A program made the translations under genes and the position numbers. From Tenacibaculum aquimarinum (GTDB lineage Bacteria; Bacteroidota; Bacteroidia; Flavobacteriales; Flavobacteriaceae), in assembly GCF_022478115.1 (NCBI RefSeq), contig NZ_JAKGSC010000003.1:265076-329075 (forward strand): a DNA stretch of 64,000 nucleotides, given 5' to 3'. The notes below the pieces were generated by a model. It searched no databases. It was not told the origin of the DNA and saw nothing but the letters and a program-made list of their open reading frames with translations. Shown here one piece after another: positions 1 to 8,843 of the stretch; position 1 is the stretch's first letter, and each line of letters opens with the position of its first letter.

Positions 1-1120
1 CATTTATATAAAAGTCTTCTTTTACTATCGTTTCTATTCCTTTAAATTTACCTTTTGTAAGTTTTTTTCCATTTGAATTAATACCGTCTTTTCTAACATA
101 ATATTTCAATCCTGCTCCATAAGTTAAAGCGCTAAAAGTACCACTTGGCTTTACAGTGTAACCAACGTTAGCTGCAATAAAAAAGTTGTCATAAATCTTT
201 TGTTCAATAGAAACATCAGGATATACTAAAAAACCACCATGTGTGTCTACACCGCCGCCGCCGCTTGCACCAAAACCGAGTTTTGCTAATATATTTGTTC
301 TATTTCTATTCATCCAAAATTGATAACCACCACCAATAAATACATCCATATAACCAGCAGGAATACCACTGTAAGCACCATCTGCTCTTACAAAAACAAA
401 CATATTATTGGTAATGTAAGAATTCAGCTCAAAACCGGCCAATCTAATTGTTCTTCCCTTAATAGAGGTTCCTCCAGTAAATTGTGAATCTCCTTTTGCT
501 TTTAAATTATTAGCATGAACTAATATTGATATTTTACTTGCTTTTTGATTCCATTCAGTTGGTTTTAAATCATCAACAGAAAAACTGTTTTCTCGGTTTT
601 TAAATGAAGCATAGTCGAAATTAATTGGTACTTGTACACCAACATTTAATTGATGTTCTTTTATACTTCCGCCATCAAAAAAGTTGATGTAACTCCATCC
701 TCCAGTAATAGAAAAATCATTGAAATTATAGCCAATGTTTGCATGCGGTAAAACAAAAGCGCCGCCACCATCTGCAGCACTTGCGCCACCGCCACCGCCT
801 AAATGAACTCCAATATCTGTAAAAATGTTTTCATTAAAATTGTGTTTGTAACCAGCATTTACACCTAAGGTAAATAAACCGCCGCGTCTACCGCTTACAC
901 TTCCGTAAAGACCAATTCCTGTATAAAAATTATTGAAATCTAAATTATAATGAATTCCAGTGAAACCCATGTTTTTTTCAGGTTGTCCAAGATTATCTGT
1001 CATGTTTACTGATAAATAATCTAATTGAAAATATCCTTTTTGAGTTTTCTTTTCAGGAGTTTTTTGAGAGTTTATTTGCTGAAAACTAATCAATAAAATT
1101 AAAGCTAATAGTTTTTTCAT
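1..1120 (-). CDS. Outer-membrane beta-barrel protein, 3' end outside window
   Basis: An open frame of about 373 residues runs from an ATG at 1118-1120 off the left edge without a stop. It begins with a signal peptide (Met-Lys-Lys, a Leu/Ile-rich core, then a cleavable Asn-Ser-Gln region near residue 19). The rest is rich in Gly, Asn and aromatic residues in alternating patterns, with glycine runs near residues 110-125, as in outer-membrane barrels of Bacteroidota. No catalytic motif is visible and the substrate is unknown. It follows the molybdopterin oxidoreductase gene by 7 bases on the same strand, so the two are probably co-transcribed. It is partial only because of the window boundary. 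The barrel call is from composition and pattern, not from a recognised named family. Confidence 0.75.
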   Translation of the reverse strand, partial: MKKLLALILLISFQQINSQKTPEKKTQKGYFQLDYLSVNMTDNLGQPEKNMGFTGIHYNLDFNNFYTGIGLYGSVSGRRGGLFTLGVNAGYKHNFNENIFTDIGVHLGGGGGASAADGGGAFVLPHANIGYNFNDFSITGGWSYINFFDGGSIKEHQLNVGVQVPINFDYASFKNRENSFSVDDLKPTEWNQKASKISILVHANNLKAKGDSQFTGGTSIKGRTIRLAGFELNSYITNNMFVFVRADGAYSGIPAGYMDVFIGGGYQFWMNRNRTNILAKLGFGASGGGGVDTHGGFLVYPDVSIEQKIYDNFFIAANVGYTVKPSGTFSALTYGAGLKYYVRKDGINSNGKKLTKGKFKGIETIVKEDFYIN

Positions 1121-1127
1121 TTTTAAT

Positions 1128-3419
1128 TTATGCTTTTTGTACAGTAATAATTACTGTTTTTGATGCTGGAGTATGACTTAATTTAGCCTTACTTTTTATT
1201 GGAACTAATACGTTTGCTTCAGGAAAATAAGTAGCTGTACATTGTTTTGGTATGTCATAAGGAATTACTAAAAAACCTTTGGCTACACGTTTTTCATCTT
1301 GAAAATGACTCACTAAATCAACTTTATCTAATTTTTTTAATTGCTGATTTTTCATATCATCTTTATTCATAAAGATAATTCTTCGTTCGTTTAAAACACC
1401 ACGATATCTATCATCTAAACCATAAATTGTGGTGTTGTATTGATCGTGAGTTCTAATAGTCATCATCATAAACTGATTTTCTTTCAAATCAATATCAGAC
1501 GGTTTATTAACGGTGAAATTAGCTTTTCCTGTTAAAGTAGGAGAGAAGTTGTTTTCCCTTGCGTTGTTAGGTAAATAGAATCCACCTTTAATTCGAACTC
1601 TTTTATTGTAATTATCAAATCCAGGAATTGTAGCTTCAATTTTATCACGAATTAAATCGTAATTAGCAATTAATTTACTCCATTCAACTTTAGAGTTTTT
1701 AAGCGTAGCTTCAGCAATACCTGCAACAATAGCAGGTTCACTTAATAAATGCTCAGAAAGTGGATTTAAATGTCCGTTAGATTGATGTACAACGCCCATG
1801 GAGTTCTCAACAGTTACAAACTGTTCTCCAGTTTCTTGGTTGTCTTTTTCTGATCGCCCTAAGCAAGGTAAAATCAATGCTTGTTTACCATGAATTAAAT
1901 GACTTCGATTTAGTTTTGTTGAAACTTGAACCGTTAAATTACAGTTTTGTAATGCTTCCGCAGTAAATTCTGTATCTGGAGTTGCTGAGATAAAATTCCC
2001 GCCCATTCCTACAAAAACTTTCCCTTCTTTTTTGTGCATTGCTTCAATTGCAGAAACTACATCAAAACCATTTTTTCTGGGTGCTTTAAATGAAAATTCT
2101 TTCTCTAAACTATCTAAAAAAGCAGGTTTTGGTTTCTCCCAAATACCCATAGTTCTATCTCCTTGAACATTAGAATGCCCGCGTACCGGACAAGTTCCTG
2201 CTCCTTTTTTACCAATACTTCCTTTTAACAATAGAAGATTTACAACTTCACGAATATTATCGACAGCATTTTTGTGTTGCGTTAAACCCATTGCCCAACA
2301 AATAATAATTTTGTCATTATTGATGATGAGTTCGGTTGCTTCTTCAATTTGAGTTAATGAAAGGCCAGTTTGCGGTACTAATTCTTCAATAGAATACGTG
2401 TCTAATTCAGAAAGAAATTCTTCTAAACCTTGTGTTTTTTCTTTTATAAATTGATGATTGAAAACACCGCCTTTTTCTTCTTCGCGAGTTTTTATCAACT
2501 TTAAAATTATTTTTAAAAGTGCAACATCTCCGTTAATTTTTACTTGTAAAAATAAATCGGTTAATTGTTGCCCTTTACCAATCCATTTTAATGGATTTTG
2601 CGGATCATTATAACGCATTAAACCAACTTCTGGAAGCGGATTTATCGTCATTATTTTTCCACCATGTTTTTTTGTTTCACTTAATGCAGTTAGCATTCTT
2701 GGATGATTTGTTCCAGGGTTTTGTCCCATAACAATTACCAAATCAGCATGATTAAAATCATCTAAAGTAACCGAGCCTTTTCCAATTCCTAAAGTTTCAG
2801 AAAGTGCAACACCACTACTTTCGTGGCACATGTTAGAGCAATCAGGTAAATTATTTGTTCCAAATTGACGCACAAAAAGTTGATATAAAAATGCGGCTTC
2901 ATTACTGGTTCTTCCTGAAGTATAAAAAATTGCTTCGTCTGGAGAAGTTAAAGAATTTAGTTCTTTTCCGATAAGACTAAATGCATCATTCCACGAAATT
3001 TCCTCATAATTATCAGAACCTTCTTTTAAGTACATCGGATGTGTAATTCTTCCACTTTTACCAATTTCATAATCAGACCAAGTAGACATTTCTTGTACAG
3101 AATGTGTTGCGAAAAATAGTGGAGAAACTCTGTTTTTTGTAGCTTCTTCTGCTATTGCTTTTGCACCATTCTCACAATATTCAGCTAAGAAAGCACGTTT
3201 TTCATCTGGATCTGGCCAAGCGCAACCTGGGCAATCAAAACCATCAATTTGGTTAATTTTTGATAACAACTCAATTCCTTTTGCAAAACCAACTTCTTTG
3301 GTTACATGAGTAATTGCAGATTTTATAGCTTTTACACCAACTGCTGATTTTGGAATCTCAGTAAGTGCTATACCAGTTAGTTTTTCTGGCGGTTGTGCGT
3401 GTATTTTTTTATCGCTCAT
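1128..3419 (-). CDS. FdhF/YdeP family molybdopterin oxidoreductase
   Basis: This 763-residue protein matches the catalytic subunit of formate-dehydrogenase-like molybdopterin enzymes, specifically the YdeP branch. Cysteines for the Fe-S cluster are seen at residues 63, 66 and 82 (CPGC, then YCENG). The molybdopterin-binding core follows (SGRTSNEAAF, GQNPGTNHPR, CPVRGHSNVQGDRT), and the C-terminal dinucleotide-binding domain carries RTHDQYNTT. YdeP homologues are linked to acid resistance in enteric bacteria, but the substrate is not established. No second subunit or quinone partner is encoded nearby, so electron transfer is open. Its start overlaps the end of fdhD by 11 bases, which fits one operon in which FdhD activates this enzyme. 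Confidence 0.93.
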   Translation of the reverse strand: MSDKKIHAQPPEKLTGIALTEIPKSAVGVKAIKSAITHVTKEVGFAKGIELLSKINQIDGFDCPGCAWPDPDEKRAFLAEYCENGAKAIAEEATKNRVSPLFFATHSVQEMSTWSDYEIGKSGRITHPMYLKEGSDNYEEISWNDAFSLIGKELNSLTSPDEAIFYTSGRTSNEAAFLYQLFVRQFGTNNLPDCSNMCHESSGVALSETLGIGKGSVTLDDFNHADLVIVMGQNPGTNHPRMLTALSETKKHGGKIMTINPLPEVGLMRYNDPQNPLKWIGKGQQLTDLFLQVKINGDVALLKIILKLIKTREEEKGGVFNHQFIKEKTQGLEEFLSELDTYSIEELVPQTGLSLTQIEEATELIINNDKIIICWAMGLTQHKNAVDNIREVVNLLLLKGSIGKKGAGTCPVRGHSNVQGDRTMGIWEKPKPAFLDSLEKEFSFKAPRKNGFDVVSAIEAMHKKEGKVFVGMGGNFISATPDTEFTAEALQNCNLTVQVSTKLNRSHLIHGKQALILPCLGRSEKDNQETGEQFVTVENSMGVVHQSNGHLNPLSEHLLSEPAIVAGIAEATLKNSKVEWSKLIANYDLIRDKIEATIPGFDNYNKRVRIKGGFYLPNNARENNFSPTLTGKANFTVNKPSDIDLKENQFMMMTIRTHDQYNTTIYGLDDRYRGVLNERRIIFMNKDDMKNQQLKKLDKVDLVSHFQDEKRVAKGFLVIPYDIPKQCTATYFPEANVLVPIKSKAKLSHTPASKTVIITVQKA

Positions 3420-4209
3420 ATTGTATATATTGAGGATTTGAATAGATTGTCATTTTATCGTTTCTACTAAAGCCAATTAGGCAAATTCCGAACTCTTTTG
3501 CAAAATCAACCGCTAAACTTGAACAAGCCGAAACTGCAACAATAATCGGTATTTTTGCAAAAAATGCTTTGGAAACAATTTCATACGAAACTCTACCGCT
3601 TACTAATAGTATTTTAGCTTCGTTTAATTTGTTATTCAATAATAAATCTCCAATTGATTTGTCTACTGCGTTATGCCGACCAATATCTTCTTTTATAGAA
3701 AGAAGTTCTTTGTTTTTATTGAATATTGCTGCTGCATGACTTCCTCCAGAGAAATGAAATGCTTCTTGTAATTCTTTCATTTTTAGAAACATTTGCTTAA
3801 TTTCTGTTTGAAAGAATGAAGTTGTATTCGCTAATTTATTTCCAGAAACTTCAATGTCTGAAAGCTCTTTTTTTCCACAGATTCCACAAGAAGAAACTGA
3901 TAATAAAGTTCTTTTGTTTAGATATCCTTTTCCTAATTTTTCCTTCGGAATACTAACATTAATTATGGTTGAAAAATCTTCCTTTTCTTCTATAATTTCA
4001 GTTGAAAACGATTCTTTGTTTTTATAAATATCTTCAGCAAAAAGCAAGCCTCTAATTAATTCAATATCGTTATTGGGAGTTCGCATAACAACTGTATAAG
4101 CTTCGTTGTTGATGTTAATTTGTAACGGAGCTTCAATAACAAGAGTATCATCGATTTTTGATGCTTCTTGAGCATTAATTTTTATAGCTTGATAAGTGGT
4201 TGTTTGCAT
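3409..4209 (-). CDS. fdhD: Formate dehydrogenase accessory sulfurtransferase FdhD
   Basis: FdhD transfers sulfur from a cysteine desulfurase to the molybdenum cofactor of formate-dehydrogenase-type enzymes. The protein of about 266 residues carries the signature SCGICGK with the two reactive cysteines, the downstream FSGGSHAAA and EDIGRHNAVDK blocks, and the SGRVSYEIVSKA motif of the family. I start it at the ATG at 4209; a TTG three codons upstream (4218) is possible but less likely. The gene directly precedes its probable client, the YdeP-type oxidoreductase, with an 11-base overlap. A cysteine desulfurase that could supply sulfur lies far away at 46.8 kb. Confidence 0.95.
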   Translation of the reverse strand: MQTTTYQAIKINAQEASKIDDTLVIEAPLQININNEAYTVVMRTPNNDIELIRGLLFAEDIYKNKESFSTEIIEEKEDFSTIINVSIPKEKLGKGYLNKRTLLSVSSCGICGKKELSDIEVSGNKLANTTSFFQTEIKQMFLKMKELQEAFHFSGGSHAAAIFNKNKELLSIKEDIGRHNAVDKSIGDLLLNNKLNEAKILLVSGRVSYEIVSKAFFAKIPIIVAVSACSSLAVDFAKEFGICLIGFSRNDKMTIYSNPQYIQYER

Positions 4210-4262
4210 CTTTTTCAAAGGTAAGAAAGTATTTGCAATACTACTTCTCAGAAAAGAAAAAG

Positions 4263-5432
4263 CTACTTGTTTTTAGTAGTTTCGATAACTATTAATTTGT
4301 TATTTAAATCTTTTGTAAAGAAAAGATACTTTTCACCGCCATCTTTAATCTTGGTTTCTTTTCTAATTTCTGCTACTGTTTTTGGGAAGTTTCTTACAGT
4401 AATATTCGCTTTTTGAAGTTTTTTTAATTGCTTTTTATCATATGATGAAATAGTAAGAATCTTAAAAACTCTTCCAGGAAACTCTTCTAATTTTCCAGAA
4501 GTATATAAATGTGAATGTTGATGAAGTTTTTTTACGTTTAGTTTACTTGTAATTTGATTAAATCCGCCCGATTTTAATATTGCTGAATTGGGTTCGTATA
4601 AATAGGTGAGTGGCTCTGAATATTCGGGATCATTATTTTGATATAATTCAAAATTAAATAATTGATTGCTGTTTTTCTGAAGATTGATTGTTTTAATACT
4701 TATTGAATCTGTGTAGCCTTTTTCTAATAAGAATAATACTTCTTTTACTTCATTTTTTAAAGCAACAACATGAATTTCTTTTACAAATTTTAATTCATTA
4801 ATTCCGCTTGTTATGTCTAACATTGGCGAATTTTTGAGTAAAATGGTATCTGTTTTTGTAAATAGAAAATCTATGTTTTTAGGAACATTTGGTAAGCAAT
4901 CATTCAGTAAAAAAACTTTTCCTTTTACATCGTTTCTACGAGAAGGATCAATGTAAATACAGTCGAATTTTTGAGTTGATTGTTCCAGAAACTCGAATCC
5001 GTCAGAAGCAATTGTTTGTATGTTTTTTATTTGAAGTTGCTTGTAATTGTGTGTAACAATTTCTGATAATTCGACATTGATTTCAGCATGAATTACATTC
5101 TTAAAAGTTTTAGAAAAGTAGTAACAATCTACACCAAAACCGCCAGTAATATCAATTAAATTTTCGCCAGAAACTAAGCTCGATTTATAACGCGCAGTTT
5201 CTTCGGAAGACGTTTGTTCAATACTAATTTTTGGTGGATAAAAAATGTTTTCTGTTGTAAACCAATTAGGTAGTTTGTTTTTAGATTTTTGTTTACTAAC
5301 TATTTGATTAGACAATTTTTGAATTGAAATACCTTTAAATGGACTCCCTTTTAAAATCAGCTTTGTAATGTCTGAGTTTAAGTTGTCATTTATAAAATTT
5401 TGAACATCAGTATGTAAAATATGTATGTCCAA
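4263..5432 (-). CDS. Class I SAM-dependent methyltransferase, PG_1098 type with THUMP-like domain
   Basis: The 389-residue protein has a Rossmann methyltransferase core: the SAM-binding loop LIDITGGFGVDCYYFS near residues 92-107, an acidic end of strand 2 (HAEIN), and IYIDPSRRN near residues 175-183, a D-P-S-R-R variant of the D/NPPY catalytic motif. This matches the Bacteroidota family typified by PG_1098, where a ferredoxin-like and a THUMP-like segment follow the methyltransferase core. THUMP modules bind RNA, so an RNA substrate is likely, but which RNA is unknown. It is separated by 1 base from the downstream DUF6503 gene's reading direction neighbour and by about 53 bases from fdhD. Confidence 0.85.
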   Translation of the reverse strand: MDIHILHTDVQNFINDNLNSDITKLILKGSPFKGISIQKLSNQIVSKQKSKNKLPNWFTTENIFYPPKISIEQTSSEETARYKSSLVSGENLIDITGGFGVDCYYFSKTFKNVIHAEINVELSEIVTHNYKQLQIKNIQTIASDGFEFLEQSTQKFDCIYIDPSRRNDVKGKVFLLNDCLPNVPKNIDFLFTKTDTILLKNSPMLDITSGINELKFVKEIHVVALKNEVKEVLFLLEKGYTDSISIKTINLQKNSNQLFNFELYQNNDPEYSEPLTYLYEPNSAILKSGGFNQITSKLNVKKLHQHSHLYTSGKLEEFPGRVFKILTISSYDKKQLKKLQKANITVRNFPKTVAEIRKETKIKDGGEKYLFFTKDLNNKLIVIETTKNK

Positions 5433-5433
5433 A

Positions 5434-6723
5434 TTAGTTGTAACCTTTAACAGTTCCCATGCTTAATTTACCGCCATTTCCAAAAGAATGATTTGTTGGT
5501 AATAATGCTCCGCTTTCGGTTGTAATCCAATCTTCCCAAGTTGCTGGCATACCTTCAGTATTTCCTTTTTGAACTCGGCTTTTTAGATACATTAAATAGC
5601 TTTTAGGGACGTTATTTTCATCTAACAACCAAACATAAGAATCTCCAGGTGTAGAACCTCCAGTTGTGTATGTTACTCTTAAAGCTTGTTTGTTATCTAT
5701 GTTTTCTGTTGTTCTAATTATTCCGTCTTCGAATAATTTATGTGGAGCTACTAACCAAAAAGAATCGTTGTTAAAAAGGCTTTCAGCTTTTTTAATAGTT
5801 TCTGTATTTTTTGAAGAAGAATTTTTATCATTAAAAAACACGGCGCTTTTTTCTAAATTATTTGGATGTAAAATAACTTTAGTTGTATCCCAAGAAACTT
5901 CAACAATATGATTTTTCTTGTCCCATTTATAATTTCTACGACCAGCAAAACTCCACTCAATAGTATTTGTTTTTTTGTAGGCTTCGTGGTTTATCGCTTT
6001 TAATATTTCATTCGCTAAATTATCTGCATTTGGGTTAGAAGCTTTAACTTCTCCCATATTTAACTCCATTCCAAATAAAGAAAGTGTATGTTTTGTAGGT
6101 AATTTAAAACCAGCTTCTGTTGTTTTCCAATCAGACCAAGTGGCAGAAACGCCACCAATCGGAATAATTTTTGTCCACATTTTATAATCTGTAGGAAAAC
6201 CATTTTCGTCTAAAATCCATAAATATGAATCTCCTGGAGTTGTTCCTCCAGAAGTATAGGTAACCATTAAGGCATCTTTATCGTTGTGTTTTACTAAACT
6301 GCGTTCAACTCCGTTGTCAAAAACTTTGTGTGGCGCAACTAGCCAAAAAGAATCGTTGTTAAAAAAGTCAGTAGCTGTTTTTATAAGTGCTGGATTATTT
6401 ACTTCTTTTCCATCAATAAAAACTTTGTTTTTATCTGGGTTTTTAAAAAATAATTCTACCCAATTATTATCCCAAGAAACGCTAACCCTTTCTTGTTGTT
6501 TGTACCATTTGTAATTATGTACACCTCTAAAAGACCATTCAATAACTTCAGTGTTTTTAAAAGCTTCGTTATTAATTGCGCTTAACATTTTGGTAGCTAA
6601 AGCATCTGCTTCAACTCCTTGTTTTCCTTCAGGAAGTTTTTCATTATTAACAACATAATAAATACCAACAAAGGCAATTAATAAAACTAATAGTAATAAA
6701 ATAAATTTGAAAAAATTCTTCAT
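5434..6723 (-). CDS. DUF6503 protein with two tandem copies of the domain
   Basis: The 429-residue protein starts with an N-terminal membrane segment or signal anchor (residues 5-26, Leu/Val/Ile rich) and then contains the same roughly 190-residue unit twice. Each copy has ADxLAxxxLxAIN, IEWSFxGxxNYKW, VSWD, SLFNNDSFWLVAPHK and TPGDSYxWxLDENG-type blocks, at about residues 40-225 and 235-429. This pattern is the DUF6503 family of Bacteroidota, whose function is unknown; single-domain members are usual, so this is an internal duplication. It is probably anchored in or exported across the inner membrane. Only one base separates it from the following methyltransferase gene, suggesting co-transcription. 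Confidence 0.8.
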   Translation of the reverse strand: MKNFFKFILLLLVLLIAFVGIYYVVNNEKLPEGKQGVEADALATKMLSAINNEAFKNTEVIEWSFRGVHNYKWYKQQERVSVSWDNNWVELFFKNPDKNKVFIDGKEVNNPALIKTATDFFNNDSFWLVAPHKVFDNGVERSLVKHNDKDALMVTYTSGGTTPGDSYLWILDENGFPTDYKMWTKIIPIGGVSATWSDWKTTEAGFKLPTKHTLSLFGMELNMGEVKASNPNADNLANEILKAINHEAYKKTNTIEWSFAGRRNYKWDKKNHIVEVSWDTTKVILHPNNLEKSAVFFNDKNSSSKNTETIKKAESLFNNDSFWLVAPHKLFEDGIIRTTENIDNKQALRVTYTTGGSTPGDSYVWLLDENNVPKSYLMYLKSRVQKGNTEGMPATWEDWITTESGALLPTNHSFGNGGKLSMGTVKGYN

Positions 6724-6769
6724 GATTGATTATTTAGATTGCAAAAATATCAATAATTTGAAGATATTG

Positions 6770-7429
6770 TTACTTGTTTTTTTCGTAATAATCTAAAACA
6801 TGTTGTGGAATTCCCATTTCTTCTGGCTTTCCTTTGTCTGAAATAGGATATTCTGCTACTTGTTTAATTGGCACAATTCCTGCCCAAATTGGCAAAGCGT
6901 AATCTTCAGGTTCGTCTGCAACGCCAGTATCTCTAACTTTTGCAGAAGCAGTTTCAATAGTAAACTCAACTACTAAAGTTCTGTCTAATTCTTTTTGATA
7001 CATTGGTCGAAGAGAATCCCAATGATTTGGCATCATTTGATTGACAATCCATTTTAGAGTTGCTGTTTTTTCTTCGTCTTTTTCAATCTTATTTAAACTA
7101 CCAAAAAGTGTAACTGAACGATAATTTACTGAATGATGTAAGCCAGAACGCGCTAAAACCAATCCGTCTAAATGCATTACAGTTATTGAAGTTTCTTCGC
7201 TTTCTAGAATTGAGAGTAACATTCTGTTTGCAGTGGAACCGTGAATGTAAATTTTGTCGTCTCTTCTTGTGTACGCCATTGGAATGGTAATTGGTTTTCC
7301 GTCGTAGATGTAACCAACATAACATAAAAAACCAGCATCTAAAATGGTGTTTATTTTCTCAACATCATAGGTTGCTCTGTTTTGACCGCGTTTTACTCTG
7401 TTCAATTTAGACTTTTCGTATTCTTTCAT
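6770..7429 (-). CDS. Pyridoxamine 5'-phosphate oxidase-like FMN-binding protein (COG3467/NimA type)
   Basis: The 219-residue protein has the split-barrel flavin-binding fold: residues about 12-60 (RGQNRATYDVEKIN, then the strand GFLCYVGYIYDGKPITIPM), followed by KIYIHGSTANRML, typical of the NimA-like FMN proteins of COG3467. Relatives bind FMN and some reduce nitroimidazoles; true pyridoxamine phosphate oxidase activity is not implied. It is the last gene of a minus-strand group with a GNAT (2-base gap), a DUF1272 protein and a DinB-like protein. That group is divergent from a MocR regulator, a class that senses pyridoxal phosphate in several characterised cases, which makes a link with vitamin B6 or amines plausible. 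Confidence 0.88.
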   Translation of the reverse strand: MKEYEKSKLNRVKRGQNRATYDVEKINTILDAGFLCYVGYIYDGKPITIPMAYTRRDDKIYIHGSTANRMLLSILESEETSITVMHLDGLVLARSGLHHSVNYRSVTLFGSLNKIEKDEEKTATLKWIVNQMMPNHWDSLRPMYQKELDRTLVVEFTIETASAKVRDTGVADEPEDYALPIWAGIVPIKQVAEYPISDKGKPEEMGIPQHVLDYYEKNK

Positions 7430-7431
7430 CT

Positions 7432-7947
7432 TTATAATTCTTTAGCAAATATTAAGTTTTCATAATTAGTTTCACCAACATAAAAATCGATACTTCCAAT
7501 TTGATTAAAACCGTACCTTTTATAAAATTTAATTCCTTTTGTATTTTTGTAATATGCCGTTAGCCAGATATTTTTATAGTTTAAGTCCGTTGCGGTTTTT
7601 AATATGATATCTTGCATTTGAGAACCTATTTTTAATGCTAAAAAATCATTCAAAATATATAAACGCTGTAATTTGCAAGTTTTTTTATCTTTTAAATCAT
7701 GGTGGTTTACATCTAAACAAAGTTTAGCAAAACCAATTGGTAATTCATCCGAAAAAATAATCCAAAATAAATTTTCTTCATCATTTAATTCTTTTCTAAT
7801 TTGAGAAACCGAATAATGTTTTTTGTAGAAATCTAATAAGTTTTGTTTGTCCTCTATATAATCTCCATGAGATTCTGTGTAGGTAATTCTACCTAATAAA
7901 GCAATGTGTGTTGCATCATTTTCTGTGGCTCTTCTTATTGTTATCAT
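7432..7947 (-). CDS. GNAT family N-acetyltransferase
   Basis: This 171-residue protein has the GNAT layout: an N-terminal ITIRRATENDATHIA, a central LQRLYILNDFLALKIGSQM segment that corresponds to the acetyl-CoA pyrophosphate-binding region, and the C-terminal block KGIKFYKRYGFNQIG. Such enzymes transfer an acetyl group from acetyl-CoA to an amine; the substrate cannot be told from sequence. The Q/RxxGxG/A loop is not canonical here (ALKIGSQ). It sits between the DUF1272 gene (3-base gap) and the FMN-binding protein gene (2-base gap), so the three are very probably one transcript. Confidence 0.88.
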   Translation of the reverse strand: MITIRRATENDATHIALLGRITYTESHGDYIEDKQNLLDFYKKHYSVSQIRKELNDEENLFWIIFSDELPIGFAKLCLDVNHHDLKDKKTCKLQRLYILNDFLALKIGSQMQDIILKTATDLNYKNIWLTAYYKNTKGIKFYKRYGFNQIGSIDFYVGETNYENLIFAKEL

Positions 7948-7950
7948 AAA

Positions 7951-8241
7951 TCACCTGTTTTTTGGTAGTATATTTTTGTATTCTTCGGAATTTAGTTTCG
8001 CTTTTTTTAAATCTTTTGGTTTAAAAATTCTGGTTTCTGAAGCTGGATATTTTTCAATCATTTTTGAAGGTCTAATTGGTCTTTCAATAAAATTACCGGA
8101 ACAACTTGGGCAAACATTATCAAAAAGATCTGTTGCGCAAGTTTTACAATAGGTACATTCAAAAGAGCAAATCATTGCTTCGGTTGAAGTGTTTGGTAAA
8201 TCTTTATTACAATGTTCGCAATTAGGCCTAATTTCTAGCAT
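7951..8241 (-). CDS. DUF1272 small zinc-ribbon-like protein
   Basis: A 96-residue protein with many paired cysteines: CEHCNKD, CSFECTYCKTCATD and CPSCSG. This arrangement is diagnostic of DUF1272, a small family thought to bind zinc and of unknown function. The C-terminal third (IERPIRPSKMIEKYPAS and a charged tail) continues the family pattern, then diverges. Its start codon overlaps the stop codon of the DinB-like gene by one base at 8241, and the GNAT gene follows after 3 bases. It is therefore a middle gene of the operon divergent from the MocR regulator. Confidence 0.88.
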   Translation of the reverse strand: MLEIRPNCEHCNKDLPNTSTEAMICSFECTYCKTCATDLFDNVCPSCSGNFIERPIRPSKMIEKYPASETRIFKPKDLKKAKLNSEEYKNILPKNR

Positions 8242-8759
8242 TATAAATAGCGTTCTTTAATAACGTTAATATGCCAAATGCTGTGTCCTAATAATAAGAA
8301 AGCACAAGCTCTTGCAGACATTGGTGAACCACTTGCCGTTCCCATATTTTTTAAGTTTTCTTCAGAAATACTATTGATTAAGTTTATTGTATACAAACGT
8401 GTAATTGTAAATTCGTGCGTTAACGCTTCAATAGATTTGTTGTCTGCTCCAGAAGGCTCAATATATACATCTTGATCGTAACCAGGTAAAGGAGTTTTGT
8501 CTTTTCTGGCAATTCTTAATAAGCGATGCATAAAAATACGTTCTGTATCAATAATATGTTGCAATACTTCTTTTATGCTCCATTTTTCTGGTTGATAACG
8601 GAATTCTAATTTCTCTTTTGGTACAGAAGAAAAGAAATCTATAACCATTTTTTTATCCTCTTCAAGAGCTGGAATTAATATTGTTTCATCAGAAACTGAA
8701 TCAATGTATCTTGCGTAATATTCGTTATATTCAGTAGGCTGTAAATCTTGTTTTGTCAT
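8241..8759 (-). CDS. DinB family protein
   Basis: From the ATG at 8759 the protein has about 172 residues and the four-helix-bundle DinB/YfiT pattern: EKLEFRYQPEKWSIKEVLQHIIDTER, where the first His belongs to the metal site, and LGHSIWHINVIKERYL near the C terminus with the other metal-binding histidines. Bacterial members include metal-dependent thiol transferases, but the activity of this one is unknown. A longer frame reaching 8813 exists, but the extra 18 residues do not look like the family and would sit in the promoter region. It is the first gene of the operon facing away from the MocR regulator; the intergenic gap is 84 bases. Confidence 0.88.
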   Translation of the reverse strand: MTKQDLQPTEYNEYYARYIDSVSDETILIPALEEDKKMVIDFFSSVPKEKLEFRYQPEKWSIKEVLQHIIDTERIFMHRLLRIARKDKTPLPGYDQDVYIEPSGADNKSIEALTHEFTITRLYTINLINSISEENLKNMGTASGSPMSARACAFLLLGHSIWHINVIKERYL

Positions 8760-8843
8760 TTTGTTGTTGTTATATAGTTCAAAAATAATATATTTATGGA
8801 TTGTTGTAATCATCCAGAATAAATATAATTAATAGTCCAGTTT

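Noticed and set aside
4210..4218. FdhD starting at the TTG 4218
   Set aside because: An ATG lies three codons downstream, and ATG is much more common.
5666..6514. Two similar plus-strand frames (5666-5911 and 6284-6514) inside the DUF6503 gene
   Set aside because: Their similarity is explained by the internal duplication on the minus strand.
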